Origin: Onstottus_B arcticum
GTDB lineage: Bacteria > Acidobacteriota > Blastocatellia > UBA7656
DNA length: 64,000 bases
NCBI GenBank assembly: GCA_038040485.1
Contig: JBBPIE010000013.1
Span: forward strand, 1 to 64,000
Direction of reading: 5' to 3'
Shown: positions 1-7,493 of the stretch, piece by piece
Position numbering within the stretch: the first letter of the stretch is position 1
Layout of the letters: each line of letters begins with the position of its first letter
Position numbers and translations under genes: made by a program
The notes under the pieces: generated by a model
What the model saw: only the letters and a program-made list of their open reading frames with translations
What the model was told of the DNA's origin: nothing
Databases searched by the model: none

Positions 1-37
1 GAGGGAGAGCTCTCCCTCACGGTCGAGCTACCGACAC
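1..37. repeat. Right half of an intergenic palindrome, cut by the window edge
   Basis: The first 37 bases match the centre and right arm of the near-perfect palindrome at 19291-19352 (core GAGAGCTCTC, then an ACGGTCGAGCTAC-type arm with a few substitutions). The left arm is presumably outside the window. The stop codon of the HAD hydrolase gene (TAG on the minus strand, 28-30) lies inside this arm. Confidence 0.7.
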
Positions 38-705
38 AGCGATTCGAGTTGATCCCGCGTTAAGGCTTCGAGGGTCTCGACGACCAGCTCCGCTTCGACA
101 AGCATCTCGCGCGGATAAGAATTGGTCACTGCGAGGCACAGCATCCCAGCCTCGTGAGCCGAGTGGATTCCGTGGATCGAGTCTTCGACGACGAGGCACT
201 CGCCTGACTCAATCGGCGAGGCCAGGTCTGCGTTGATTCGCGCGAGGGCTTCGAGGAAAGGATCGGGGTGAGGCTTGCTGCGAGCGACGTCTTCGGCGCC
301 TACGATAGCTTTGAAGCAGTCGATGACGCCCGCGGTTCTCAGGATTAGCTCGACTTCGCGCCGTATCGCGCCCGAAGCAACAGCTAAAATGAATCGTTGC
401 GAAGCCAGGCGAATGAGGTCAACCGCGCCCGGAAACAGCCTGAGATGAGCGGTCATAACCGGTTCGACTGCGGCGGCTTTGCGGCCGATCAGCTCGTTGA
501 GTTTCCGGGGAGTGAGCCCAACGCCGCGATCCGAGAATGCTTTGATAAAACAGCCGCGATCATCAAGCGCCAGGTATTCCCGATAGTACAGATCTTTGCC
601 GAGCGCGATTCCCTCCTCGGCCAGAATTGTTTGCAGCGCCACGAAGTGAAGGGGCTCGGTGTCGGCTATGACACCGTCGCAGTCGAAGATTATTGCTCGG
701 AGCAT
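28..705 (-). CDS. HAD-family hydrolase, beta-phosphoglucomutase-like
   Basis: Cytoplasmic phosphatase or phosphomutase of HAD subfamily IA. Counting from a GTG at 711, the nucleophile motif FDCDGVIADTEPLH gives Asp10 and Asp12. A motif II Ser is in VASG near residue 113, the motif III Lys is in RSKPHPDPF near 146, and motif IV is VVEDSIHGI near 175. The helical cap lies between motifs I and II. About 225 aa is normal for the family. The ATG at 705 is preferred over the GTG at 711; neither has a clear Shine-Dalgarno. The substrate cannot be told: sugar phosphates and phosphoglycolate are the usual ones in this subfamily. The stop codon is inside an intergenic palindrome arm. Confidence 0.88.
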   Translation of the reverse strand: MLRAIIFDCDGVIADTEPLHFVALQTILAEEGIALGKDLYYREYLALDDRGCFIKAFSDRGVGLTPRKLNELIGRKAAAVEPVMTAHLRLFPGAVDLIRLASQRFILAVASGAIRREVELILRTAGVIDCFKAIVGAEDVARSKPHPDPFLEALARINADLASPIESGECLVVEDSIHGIHSAHEAGMLCLAVTNSYPREMLVEAELVVETLEALTRDQLESLCR

Positions 706-836
706 AGGCACGCTAGTTTACATGAAAACGCGCGTGCTTGGTGTAACGCGCGACTTGCCAGCCAAAGCAGAAACGGCTGATGAGCATGAAGAAAGATGTC
801 GCTCACCAGCCGAAGCTGTTATGAATTTGAGGTGGA

Positions 837-1553
837 TCAGTTGTTGGGTGTCTGCGCCTGGACCTTCTTGGCCTCGCGCGCTTTTTGCAATTGCTTCAAA
901 GCGGTGTCCGCCTCTTCCCGGGTTACGAAACCGTCCTTGCTTAGGTCAAGCGCCTTGAAAGTCTTCTCATTCCCCATCTCTACGCCGCTGATCTTTCCGT
1001 CTTTGTCCTTGTCGTATTTCTCGAAGAGGTTGTTGACCTCCACGCCGCCGGTGGCCTGGGTATGAGCTTCGTTGACGGCTCGGGAGAACCCGTTCAACTC
1101 GTCCGTCGAGAGATCGCCGTTGTGATCCTTGTCCAGCGTATCGAACAGCGACACGACCCTGGCAAACTCATCGCGTGAGATTTTCCCGTCCGCGTTCGAA
1201 TCGAGAAGTTTGGTCAGGCCTTCTCCAACGCGGGGCCCTCCAACCATTACTCTTTCCCCGCCTCCGGAGAACCTCGCGCGCATCGCGTTCCATTCTTCTT
1301 CGTCCACAAAGCTGTCGTGATTCGTGTCCACGCGATCGAATACCGTCGCCGGGAACTGAGCCGGCATCTCGTCGCGGCTCAGCTTCTTGTCTTTGTTCTT
1401 GTCGAGCTCGGTGAAGCTCGGCATCTGCATCTGCATGCGCATCTGACCTCCGCCGCCGGGAGGCCCGAATTCACCGTGCGGCGGAGGGTCTTGAGCGTAC
1501 GCGCTCCCTGCCGCCACGATTATGAAGACTGACAATCCAGAAACTCTTTTCAT
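837..1553 (-). CDS. Exported EF-hand protein with about six calcium-binding loops
   Basis: A signal peptide (MKRVSGLSVFIIVAAGSAYA) is followed by a Pro/Gly/Met-rich linker and about six EF-hand-like loops, for example DKNKDKKLSRDE, DSNADGKISRDE, DKDHNGDLSTDE and DKDKDGKISGVE. Residues at loop positions 1, 3, 5 and 12 are mostly acidic or Asn, so Ca2+ binding in the periplasm or outside the cell is likely. The ATG at 1553 follows GGAGAG, which decides the start over an in-frame TTG. It lies directly downstream of the Oar-like receptor gene and is probably the last gene of the sigma-factor operon. A role as calcium sensor or partner of the receptor is inference. Confidence 0.85.
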   Translation of the reverse strand: MKRVSGLSVFIIVAAGSAYAQDPPPHGEFGPPGGGGQMRMQMQMPSFTELDKNKDKKLSRDEMPAQFPATVFDRVDTNHDSFVDEEEWNAMRARFSGGGERVMVGGPRVGEGLTKLLDSNADGKISRDEFARVVSLFDTLDKDHNGDLSTDELNGFSRAVNEAHTQATGGVEVNNLFEKYDKDKDGKISGVEMGNEKTFKALDLSKDGFVTREEADTALKQLQKAREAKKVQAQTPNN

Positions 1554-1572
1554 CAACTCTCTCCTTCAACTT

Positions 1573-4500
1573 CTAAAAGCTAAATCTCAAGCCAAGGTCA
1601 ATTCTTCGCGAGCCGCCGCCCCCAAAGCCGCCTCGGCTGCCAACCGTCGCGTTAGCCACGCCAAAGAATGGCGAGGTCAGCACTCCGTTGTATTGCGCAA
1701 GATTGGGATGGTTAAAGAGGTCATTGCCGCTGATGCTGATGGTCAGGTTGTACTTGTGGCGTCCGTCGCCGCCCCCGCCCATCATCATGAAGTTGCCGCC
1801 ACCGGCTCCACCGACGCCGCCGCCGGGCGGACCACCACGCATAACCATCTGAGGGCTTCCGCCGGGGGCTGCCGCGCCGCCGCCCCGGTTCTGATTTCCG
1901 GCACGCTGATTTGCACCGCGCTGGTTCTGATTGCCGTCTCGCTGATTCTGGCCCTGCCCGGGCTGCGTGTTCTGTTGATTGGCGTTATTTGCCGCGGATC
2001 GATAGCTGTTAGGCGGCGGCCCAAAGCCGAATGTTTTGGATACGCTCAAGTTGACGCTCACAAATCCGGGGCCTTGCCCAAAGTTGCGAGGAATAATCTG
2101 CTCTCCCGCCAGAGGCGTGGGATTGAAGACACCAAAGCTCGTTACTATCGCCCCGGGATCATCCGCGTTTGCGAGCGACGGCCGGTCCGTGTACTGATTA
2201 TCGCGATTGTTGTCGCGACCGGTCAGGATGTTGAACGGCCGTCCAGAGGATGCGGTGACGAACGGATTGATCCTGAGCCCCCACGGAGCCGACATCGAAC
2301 CGCCAACGAAAAAGTTATGACGGACATCGGATCCTGCGCGTCCCCACTCGGTTGACAGGTCGTATGGATTCGCGGGATTCGAGTTAGCACCGTCAGTGTT
2401 GTTGTGAGTCGAGGCAAGAGTGTAATTGGCAAACAACGTGATCTTCTGACTGAACCCTGTCCTGACGTTCACTCGCATCTCGTGCCGGGTCGAGAAGCCG
2501 GTTGATTCGTACTCCAGAATCGGCCCTTCCGGAAAAGGGAACACCGGTACGCCGTCAAAAAACCTGGGGGCGTTGATGTTGCGCGATCGAAGCAGATGCA
2601 CGCCTCGAATCCAGGTGTAGCCCCCTGAGCCGAACAGCTTCAGCGGCAGCGGGCGCTCGTAGCTGGCTCCCACTACTATCTGGTAGGGATCGTTGAGACC
2701 GGCAGACTTTTGCCGGGTCGTCGGCAGACGAGGCGTCGTTCCATCCTCGATGTTCGGTGGAATCGTCTCGAAGAAGTTCGGCTGCTGTATGACAAACTGT
2801 TGTTGGTGCCCGCCGTCCAGCCTTATCGTCTCCGCGGTGATGCCCGAATCGAGGTATGTGTAGAAGATTCCCCCGCCTGCGCGAATCGTTGTCTTGCGTG
2901 CCTTGTCCGGGTTCCACGCTACCGAGAAACGAGGCGCCAGGTTCCACTTGTCCTGAAGATGCGTTTGCAGCTCCTGGCGAACACCATACGAAAGAAACAG
3001 CCGCTGCGATACTTTCCAATCGTCTTGCGCGAACCATCCGTACTGCCATTGCGAGAATCCGACAAACGGATCACCACGATTGATTGAAAACTGTGACGGG
3101 CGATAGCCCGGCACGCCTCGCACCACCCTGCTGTAAAGTTCAATTGAGCTGATGGGAACTGGAGCGCCATCAGCTCCCACCAGGATCGCACCGGCGGCGT
3201 CGCGCTCGAAATCCTGTCCAAAAGTAAAGGTTCCTCCGAAGTTCGAGCGATTGAGATTGTTGGGCTGAACCGCTTCAGCGCGGAAGCCGGCTTTGAGAGT
3301 GTGTGTCTTGTGGGTGAAGGTAAAGTTGTTCGTCAGATCGAGATTGCGGTTCGCATTGTCCGTAAAGGCCTGGCTGCTGCCTCCATTGAACGAATCAAGC
3401 ACATTGATGGCTACATCATTCGACAGCCCACGAGACGTGCTCTCCCGCCGGCTGAGCTGAACGCGCATTTCGTTGACTGCGTGCTCGCTTGCAATCGTCG
3501 TGAGCGAGAACCTCAGCGTATCCTCGCTTGAAGAAGAGTTTGACGCGCGCTCGGGCAAAGTGAATGCGTTGCCGCCGCTCCTTAAGGATTCATTCTCAGA
3601 GTGGCGGAACTGAGCGCCGATCGTGTGCTTCTTCGTAGCAAGATAGTCGCTGCGGATCGAGAAATTGGTATTCCTGGAAGGGGTCAGAATCGTGGCAGAA
3701 AATGGCGTCGGCAGAAACGTTATCGGGTCAAGCACGACAACGTTTACATAGTCGTTGCCGTCGTTCTCGTTTCGCTGCATATCGAAAAAGAAGCCCCATC
3801 GATTTCGGATGATCGGTCCGCTGAAATAGCCTCCATACCTGCGATACTGAAACGGCGCACGGAAGGTCGCAAACGCGTCGCGCGCGTTGAGAGCCTCGTC
3901 GTTGAAGTTGAAATTGAATCCGCCGTGATAGGTGTCCGAGCCCGGTTTGGTGATGATCTCGATGCGAGAACTGCCCGGCTCCGAGAACTCGGCCGAATAT
4001 GGGTTCTGACTTATGTTGACCCTCAGAATCGCTTCCTTGGGTGGAAGCTGCCCTCGCTCGTGAAACCCGCCAACGTAGACCTGAGCGTCGGCGCCGCCTG
4101 CCGCTCCGGCCATCTGCTTGAGCGTTTCCAACAGCTCATCCGGATCATCTGGCAGAGCTTCGAGATCTTTTTCGGTCAGCGTGATTGCGGACAGGTTCTT
4201 GTCCGGTTCGGTAGATACGACCGCCGAGTTGTCCTGCACTTCGACTTGCTCATTAAGCACTACTTTGAGCTTCACGTCGAACGGAGCTGCGCGCTTCGAT
4301 GTCACCTCGATCTGCTCGGCGAACTTCCCAAAGCCTTCGACTTCCACGCTCAACGTGTAGACGCCCGGGGTCACCATAAAGCGATATCTTCCACGCTCGT
4401 CTGCCGTAGCGGTGAACTTGTTCCCTTTGCCGTCATCAAGCGTCACCGGTGCGGCGACTATGTACGCGTTGGTCTCGTCTATGATCGTTCCGCGCAACTC

Positions 4501-4605
4501 GATTTGGTTTGTTTGAGCATAAGCCGCGTCAACTCCCGGTACCGGAGCAAAACCAGCACACAATAGAAGCAAGCCGAGAATCAGAGCAGTGATCTTTTTC
4601 ATCAT
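1573..4605 (-). CDS. Oar-like TonB-dependent outer-membrane receptor with CarboxypepD_reg domain
   Basis: About 1010 aa. The order is signal peptide, a carboxypeptidase-regulatory-like beta-sandwich (about residues 35-115, from QIELRGTIIDET), a plug-like region with an IEIITKPGSDTYHGGFNF segment, then a long beta-barrel ending in an aromatic residue (LGLRFSF). This layout is typical of the very large Acidobacteria/Myxococcus Oar-type receptor family, which moves large or unknown ligands across the outer membrane. Near residues 865-935 there is a low-complexity Asn/Gln/Arg/Gly insert followed by Gly/Met repeats, probably a surface loop. The start is placed at the ATG at 4605 rather than the GTG at 4611. 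It is in a minus-strand run with the sigma/anti-sigma genes upstream (about 90 bp gap) and the EF-hand gene 19 bp downstream. Confidence 0.9.
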   Translation of the reverse strand: MMKKITALILGLLLLCAGFAPVPGVDAAYAQTNQIELRGTIIDETNAYIVAAPVTLDDGKGNKFTATADERGRYRFMVTPGVYTLSVEVEGFGKFAEQIEVTSKRAAPFDVKLKVVLNEQVEVQDNSAVVSTEPDKNLSAITLTEKDLEALPDDPDELLETLKQMAGAAGGADAQVYVGGFHERGQLPPKEAILRVNISQNPYSAEFSEPGSSRIEIITKPGSDTYHGGFNFNFNDEALNARDAFATFRAPFQYRRYGGYFSGPIIRNRWGFFFDMQRNENDGNDYVNVVVLDPITFLPTPFSATILTPSRNTNFSIRSDYLATKKHTIGAQFRHSENESLRSGGNAFTLPERASNSSSSEDTLRFSLTTIASEHAVNEMRVQLSRRESTSRGLSNDVAINVLDSFNGGSSQAFTDNANRNLDLTNNFTFTHKTHTLKAGFRAEAVQPNNLNRSNFGGTFTFGQDFERDAAGAILVGADGAPVPISSIELYSRVVRGVPGYRPSQFSINRGDPFVGFSQWQYGWFAQDDWKVSQRLFLSYGVRQELQTHLQDKWNLAPRFSVAWNPDKARKTTIRAGGGIFYTYLDSGITAETIRLDGGHQQQFVIQQPNFFETIPPNIEDGTTPRLPTTRQKSAGLNDPYQIVVGASYERPLPLKLFGSGGYTWIRGVHLLRSRNINAPRFFDGVPVFPFPEGPILEYESTGFSTRHEMRVNVRTGFSQKITLFANYTLASTHNNTDGANSNPANPYDLSTEWGRAGSDVRHNFFVGGSMSAPWGLRINPFVTASSGRPFNILTGRDNNRDNQYTDRPSLANADDPGAIVTSFGVFNPTPLAGEQIIPRNFGQGPGFVSVNLSVSKTFGFGPPPNSYRSAANNANQQNTQPGQGQNQRDGNQNQRGANQRAGNQNRGGGAAAPGGSPQMVMRGGPPGGGVGGAGGGNFMMMGGGGDGRHKYNLTISISGNDLFNHPNLAQYNGVLTSPFFGVANATVGSRGGFGGGGSRRIDLGLRFSF

Positions 4606-4694
4606 TACCACGTATTCAGCACATCCGCGCCGTTAGTTCCAGTTTCGCGAGGGCAGAGATCGACGGTTCAAACTGACGGGTTTAGGTCGAGCCG

Positions 4695-5120
4695 CTACTT
4701 CTTCAGTTTTTCCCGTTCTTTTTCCCGCATCTCATCTTGCTTGCGAACCATCTCTTCAAACTTCGGCAACTGCTCCTCGTTAAGCAGCGAGCGAATCCGG
4801 TTGCGCGATTCCTGACGGACGGCCTCGAAGCGCGGCTCGAAAGGCTTCATCGTCGGTTCGAGGTCCTTCCGGATCTCAAAGTATTTTTCGCCCGTCTCGT
4901 CGAGAATCTTCTTGATCTGGTCCTGTTGGCCGGATGTAAGGCCAACTTCTTCCTTCAGCTTCCCGAGGATGGATTCGGTCCGCCCGCGCGGCCGGTCGGG
5001 ATTCTTTGAACTCGTAAGGTGCTGGTAGAGATTCAACGACAGCGCGCCGGCCGCGAATCCGATCACGAAGACGGCTGTAACAATCAGGCGTGCCTTTTTC
5101 TGGCTGGTGTTATTTTCCAT
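4695..5120 (-). CDS. Membrane-anchored Spy/CpxP-like periplasmic protein
   Basis: 141 aa. One N-terminal membrane segment (about residues 10-30, LIVTAVFVIGFAAGALSLNL) is followed by a highly charged all-helical domain with the LTSGQQDQIKKILDE pattern and later LNEEQLPKFEEM. That pattern resembles the LTxxQ helices of Spy/CpxP/CnrX-type periplasmic sensors and chaperones. Start: ATG preceded by GAAGGA. It overlaps the 3' end of the anti-sigma gene by 11 bp, so it is co-transcribed and translationally coupled. This position supports a role in sensing or relaying envelope stress to the sigma/anti-sigma pair (inference). Confidence 0.7.
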   Translation of the reverse strand: MENNTSQKKARLIVTAVFVIGFAAGALSLNLYQHLTSSKNPDRPRGRTESILGKLKEEVGLTSGQQDQIKKILDETGEKYFEIRKDLEPTMKPFEPRFEAVRQESRNRIRSLLNEEQLPKFEEMVRKQDEMREKEREKLKK

Positions 5121-5646
5121 TTTCCTTCTCCTCAGCCGCGACCAATGTCTCGAGCACGTCGTCGCTGGTGGCCGCCGGGTATTCGTACATATCGCCGAAC
5201 ATCACCCGCTCTCTCGGCCGAAGCGCTACCTGATCGTTTCCCGGTCCCATTTCGGCGCTCCACACGTACGTAGCTCCAATGATCAGAAGCAGCAGCATCG
5301 CCATCGCGGGGATCACCTGACGGGCTGTTAACAGCAAAGCCGCAGCCCAGGACTCCTCAACCGGCCGCCACTTCAACTGCTCGGGACCGCGATTGATGCG
5401 CGCCCGCAGTGAGCGGAAGAAGTTGTCATCAGCGGCGAACGGTTCAGAAGCTGCCGCCGCATCGAGCGTCACGCGAGTGAGCACAAATATCTGATACTCG
5501 CGCGCGCACTTCCGGCAGTCGTTCAGATGCCGTTCGATCGCCGCGCGCTCTTCCGTCGCCAGGGTTTCTTGAGGCGTCGCGCGTTCGTCAAATGCCGGAA
5601 ACCGCTCGCGCGTTTTCCGGCAACCAATCCTCTGCATGTTGCTCAT
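5110..5646 (-). CDS. Anti-sigma factor with zinc-finger (zf-HC2) and one TM
   Basis: 178 aa. A cytoplasmic N-terminal HxxxCxxC zinc-finger (HLNDCRKC, about residues 40-48) is the hallmark of zinc-binding anti-sigma domains. A single TM follows (VIPAMAMLLLLIIGATYVW, about residues 113-131), then a short periplasmic tail. The start codon overlaps the sigma gene stop by 4 bp (ATGA), as is usual for ECF/anti-sigma pairs. It most likely sequesters the sigma factor at the membrane until an envelope signal releases it. Confidence 0.85.
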   Translation of the reverse strand: MSNMQRIGCRKTRERFPAFDERATPQETLATEERAAIERHLNDCRKCAREYQIFVLTRVTLDAAAASEPFAADDNFFRSLRARINRGPEQLKWRPVEESWAAALLLTARQVIPAMAMLLLLIIGATYVWSAEMGPGNDQVALRPRERVMFGDMYEYPAATSDDVLETLVAAEEKENGK

Positions 5647-6440
5647 TGCTTGCTCCTCTGCATTCGTTCGCCGCTTAGTACCAATCGTCTCATTGCCGCC
5701 CTGAGCGTCCGGCGCGCGCGGAAAGCGCGCACCTTAACTTTGGATTGACCCCAACCCGTCATCTCCGACACTTCCTTGACTGAAAAACCGTCGCGGTCAA
5801 TCAGGACAACCACCAATCTATCTTCGGGCTCCAGCTTCGCCAGCAGCCGCTCGGCAATTTCGGCGGCGTCCCGTTGCCGCTCGGCGCTCAGGTGCCGGTC
5901 GCGGGCGACCTCGAGCATTTGAAGCTCAAACCATTCATCCTCTTTTTGCGACTCGTGGGGCGCTTGCTGATCCAGCCGCCGCCGCTGCGCTCGCAACTGG
6001 TCGTAACACGCGTTCACCGTGATCTTCGCGACCCACGCCTCAAACGAACGCCCGCGCGTGAACGTACCGAGCGAGAAATACGCTTTGGCGAACACCTCCT
6101 GCGAGATGTCTTCCACCATGTCGCGGCGCCGAAAGAAGCTTCCGATTATGCTAAAGACTCGCGGGCTGTTACGCCGAACCAGCGTCTCAAAAGCGTCGTG
6201 ATCTCCGGCCAGGCTCCGAACGATTAACTCGTCTTCGGCGGTTACGGTCACGGAATCGCCGGCCGCCTCGTGTTCCACCGGCGCGGACGCAGGGGCCGCT
6301 GCAGTCTCCGCCGCGCTAGCTGCCTGCGCGCCAGCTAGCTGATCGACCGGCGGGTCGATCGATTCAACTCGGCCGTCGGCGACGGCGCGTGTAGCTGCTC
6401 TATGTGCGCTGCGGTTATTCGCCTTCAATCCAAGCTCCAC
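5643..6440 (-). CDS. ECF-type sigma-70 RNA polymerase sigma factor
   Basis: 265 aa. Region 2 starts near residue 68 (DELIVRSLAGDHDAFETLVR; DMVEDISQEVFAKAY is region 2.2-2.4). Region 4 is LEPEDRLVVVLIDRDGFSVKEVSEMTGW with a helix-turn-helix. The first 65 or so residues are Ala/Pro/Glu-rich and atypical. Either the GTG start at 6440 is too far upstream or this is a disordered extension; no in-frame ATG lies before the sigma domain. First gene of an operon with anti-sigma factor, Spy-like protein, Oar-like receptor and EF-hand protein. Autoregulation is typical of such loci but no promoter motif was identified. Confidence 0.88.
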   Translation of the reverse strand: MELGLKANNRSAHRAATRAVADGRVESIDPPVDQLAGAQAASAAETAAAPASAPVEHEAAGDSVTVTAEDELIVRSLAGDHDAFETLVRRNSPRVFSIIGSFFRRRDMVEDISQEVFAKAYFSLGTFTRGRSFEAWVAKITVNACYDQLRAQRRRLDQQAPHESQKEDEWFELQMLEVARDRHLSAERQRDAAEIAERLLAKLEPEDRLVVVLIDRDGFSVKEVSEMTGWGQSKVKVRAFRARRTLRAAMRRLVLSGERMQRSKQ

Positions 6441-6829
6441 TGAATACTTGGGCCGTTTGCCCGGCTGATCGCAAACGCTTTTCGTGTCACTTCGCGCCCG
6501 CCGTCCCGCCGCCGCGTGAATCGTTTCTGCCCGCGCTGATACACCCTAACGCTTAAACGCTAATCTCGTTCAGCCTTTTGATCAACCCGATCCGCGTGCC
6601 GCCTCAGGGTCTGTTGGCAAAGAGCTTGCCGGCGGTCGATTGTGACTCACCAGCACTGGATAAGACGATGCCTCGCGCGGGATGGTTACTAGAATAAACT
6701 CAGGTGAAGGCCGCGCTGCGCAAGCTGCCAGCTTGCGAATTCTGCGGTACAAGCTTGAGGAATCGGCGGCGCACGCTGGTCGTTTGAGAATTCGGCGCCC
6801 GCAAGCTGGCAGCTTGCGCTGCGTATCTA
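6441..6829. other. Non-coding gap with one inverted repeat
   Basis: About 390 bp between the sigma-factor gene start and the end of the hemolysin III-like gene. Apart from the inverted repeat at 6715-6822, no gene or recognisable RNA is seen. It should contain the sigma operon promoter near 6441-6560, but no reliable -35/-10 pair can be named. Confidence 0.5.
6715..6822. repeat. Inverted repeat, self-complementary arms of about 25 bp
   Basis: Left arm near 6715-6742 and right arm near 6788-6822 share GCGCAAGCTGCCAGCTTGCG and a flanking GAATTC. Each arm is itself palindromic (GCAAGCTGCCAGCTTGC), so it can form either one large or two small hairpins. It ends 8 bp downstream of the hemolysin III gene stop and may act as a terminator or be a mobile palindrome. 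Confidence 0.7.
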
Positions 6830-7489
6830 TCAGGCTCGCACAGGCAGGACATAGAAAAACACCGCGAAGAAGTGACAAATGCTGCCAGCCAAAACGAACA
6901 CGTGCCAGATTGCGTGGCTGTACGGAACTCGCTTCGTCGCGAAGAAGAAAACTCCGGCGGTGTAAAACAACCCGCCTGCCAGCAGCCAGGCGATGCCTCC
7001 TGGCGGTACCGCGGCGAGCAGCGGTTTGACGGCGATAATGCACACCCAACCCATCATCACGTAGAGAATCGTGGACAATACTTCGAGGCGGTTGACGAAC
7101 AAGAGTTTGAACACAATGCCGAACACGCAGAGGCTCCAGACCAGCGCGAACAGCAGCCAGCCCCAAAAGCCTCGCAAGCTAACCAGCGTGAAAGGCGTGT
7201 ACGTACCGGCGATCAGGAGAAAAATCGCTGAGTGATCCAGCACTTTGAGAACGTGCTTCGCGCGCGGCGACCGAAGACTGTGATAGAGCGTCGATGCGGT
7301 GTAGAGAAACACGAGACTCGCGCCATAAACCGAGCAGCCAATTATGTGCCACGCGTTGCCGCGCAGGATTGCAAGCGTCAGCAATACTCCGAATCCGGCC
7401 AGGCTCAGCGCAAGCCCCACGCCGTGCGTGATGCTGTTGGCTAGCTCGTGTAACTGGTCCCTGACTTCACTGCTCACGTTCGAGTTCAT
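6830..7489 (-). CDS. Hemolysin III / PAQR family seven-TM membrane protein
   Basis: 219 aa with seven predicted membrane helices. Family motifs are visible: HELANSITHGVG near the N-terminus, STLYHS, LDHSAIFLLIAGTYTPF, and HAIWHVFVLAGSICHFF at the end. The conserved Ser/His/Asp set matches the zinc-dependent hydrolase-like PAQR/YqfA/HlyIII fold; homologues take part in membrane lipid homeostasis. Its start is 4 bp from the AAA ATPase stop, so it is the last gene of the PspA operon. That is consistent with a membrane-integrity function rather than haemolysis. Confidence 0.88.
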   Translation of the reverse strand: MNSNVSSEVRDQLHELANSITHGVGLALSLAGFGVLLTLAILRGNAWHIIGCSVYGASLVFLYTASTLYHSLRSPRAKHVLKVLDHSAIFLLIAGTYTPFTLVSLRGFWGWLLFALVWSLCVFGIVFKLLFVNRLEVLSTILYVMMGWVCIIAVKPLLAAVPPGGIAWLLAGGLFYTAGVFFFATKRVPYSHAIWHVFVLAGSICHFFAVFFYVLPVRA

Positions 7490-7493
7490 CTAA

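Noticed and set aside
3601..4566. 321-codon open frame on the plus strand opposite the Oar-like receptor, and similar long antisense frames at 1522-2355, 8196-9068, 45193-46200
   Set aside because: They are antisense shadows of well-supported genes in high-GC DNA and have no domain content.
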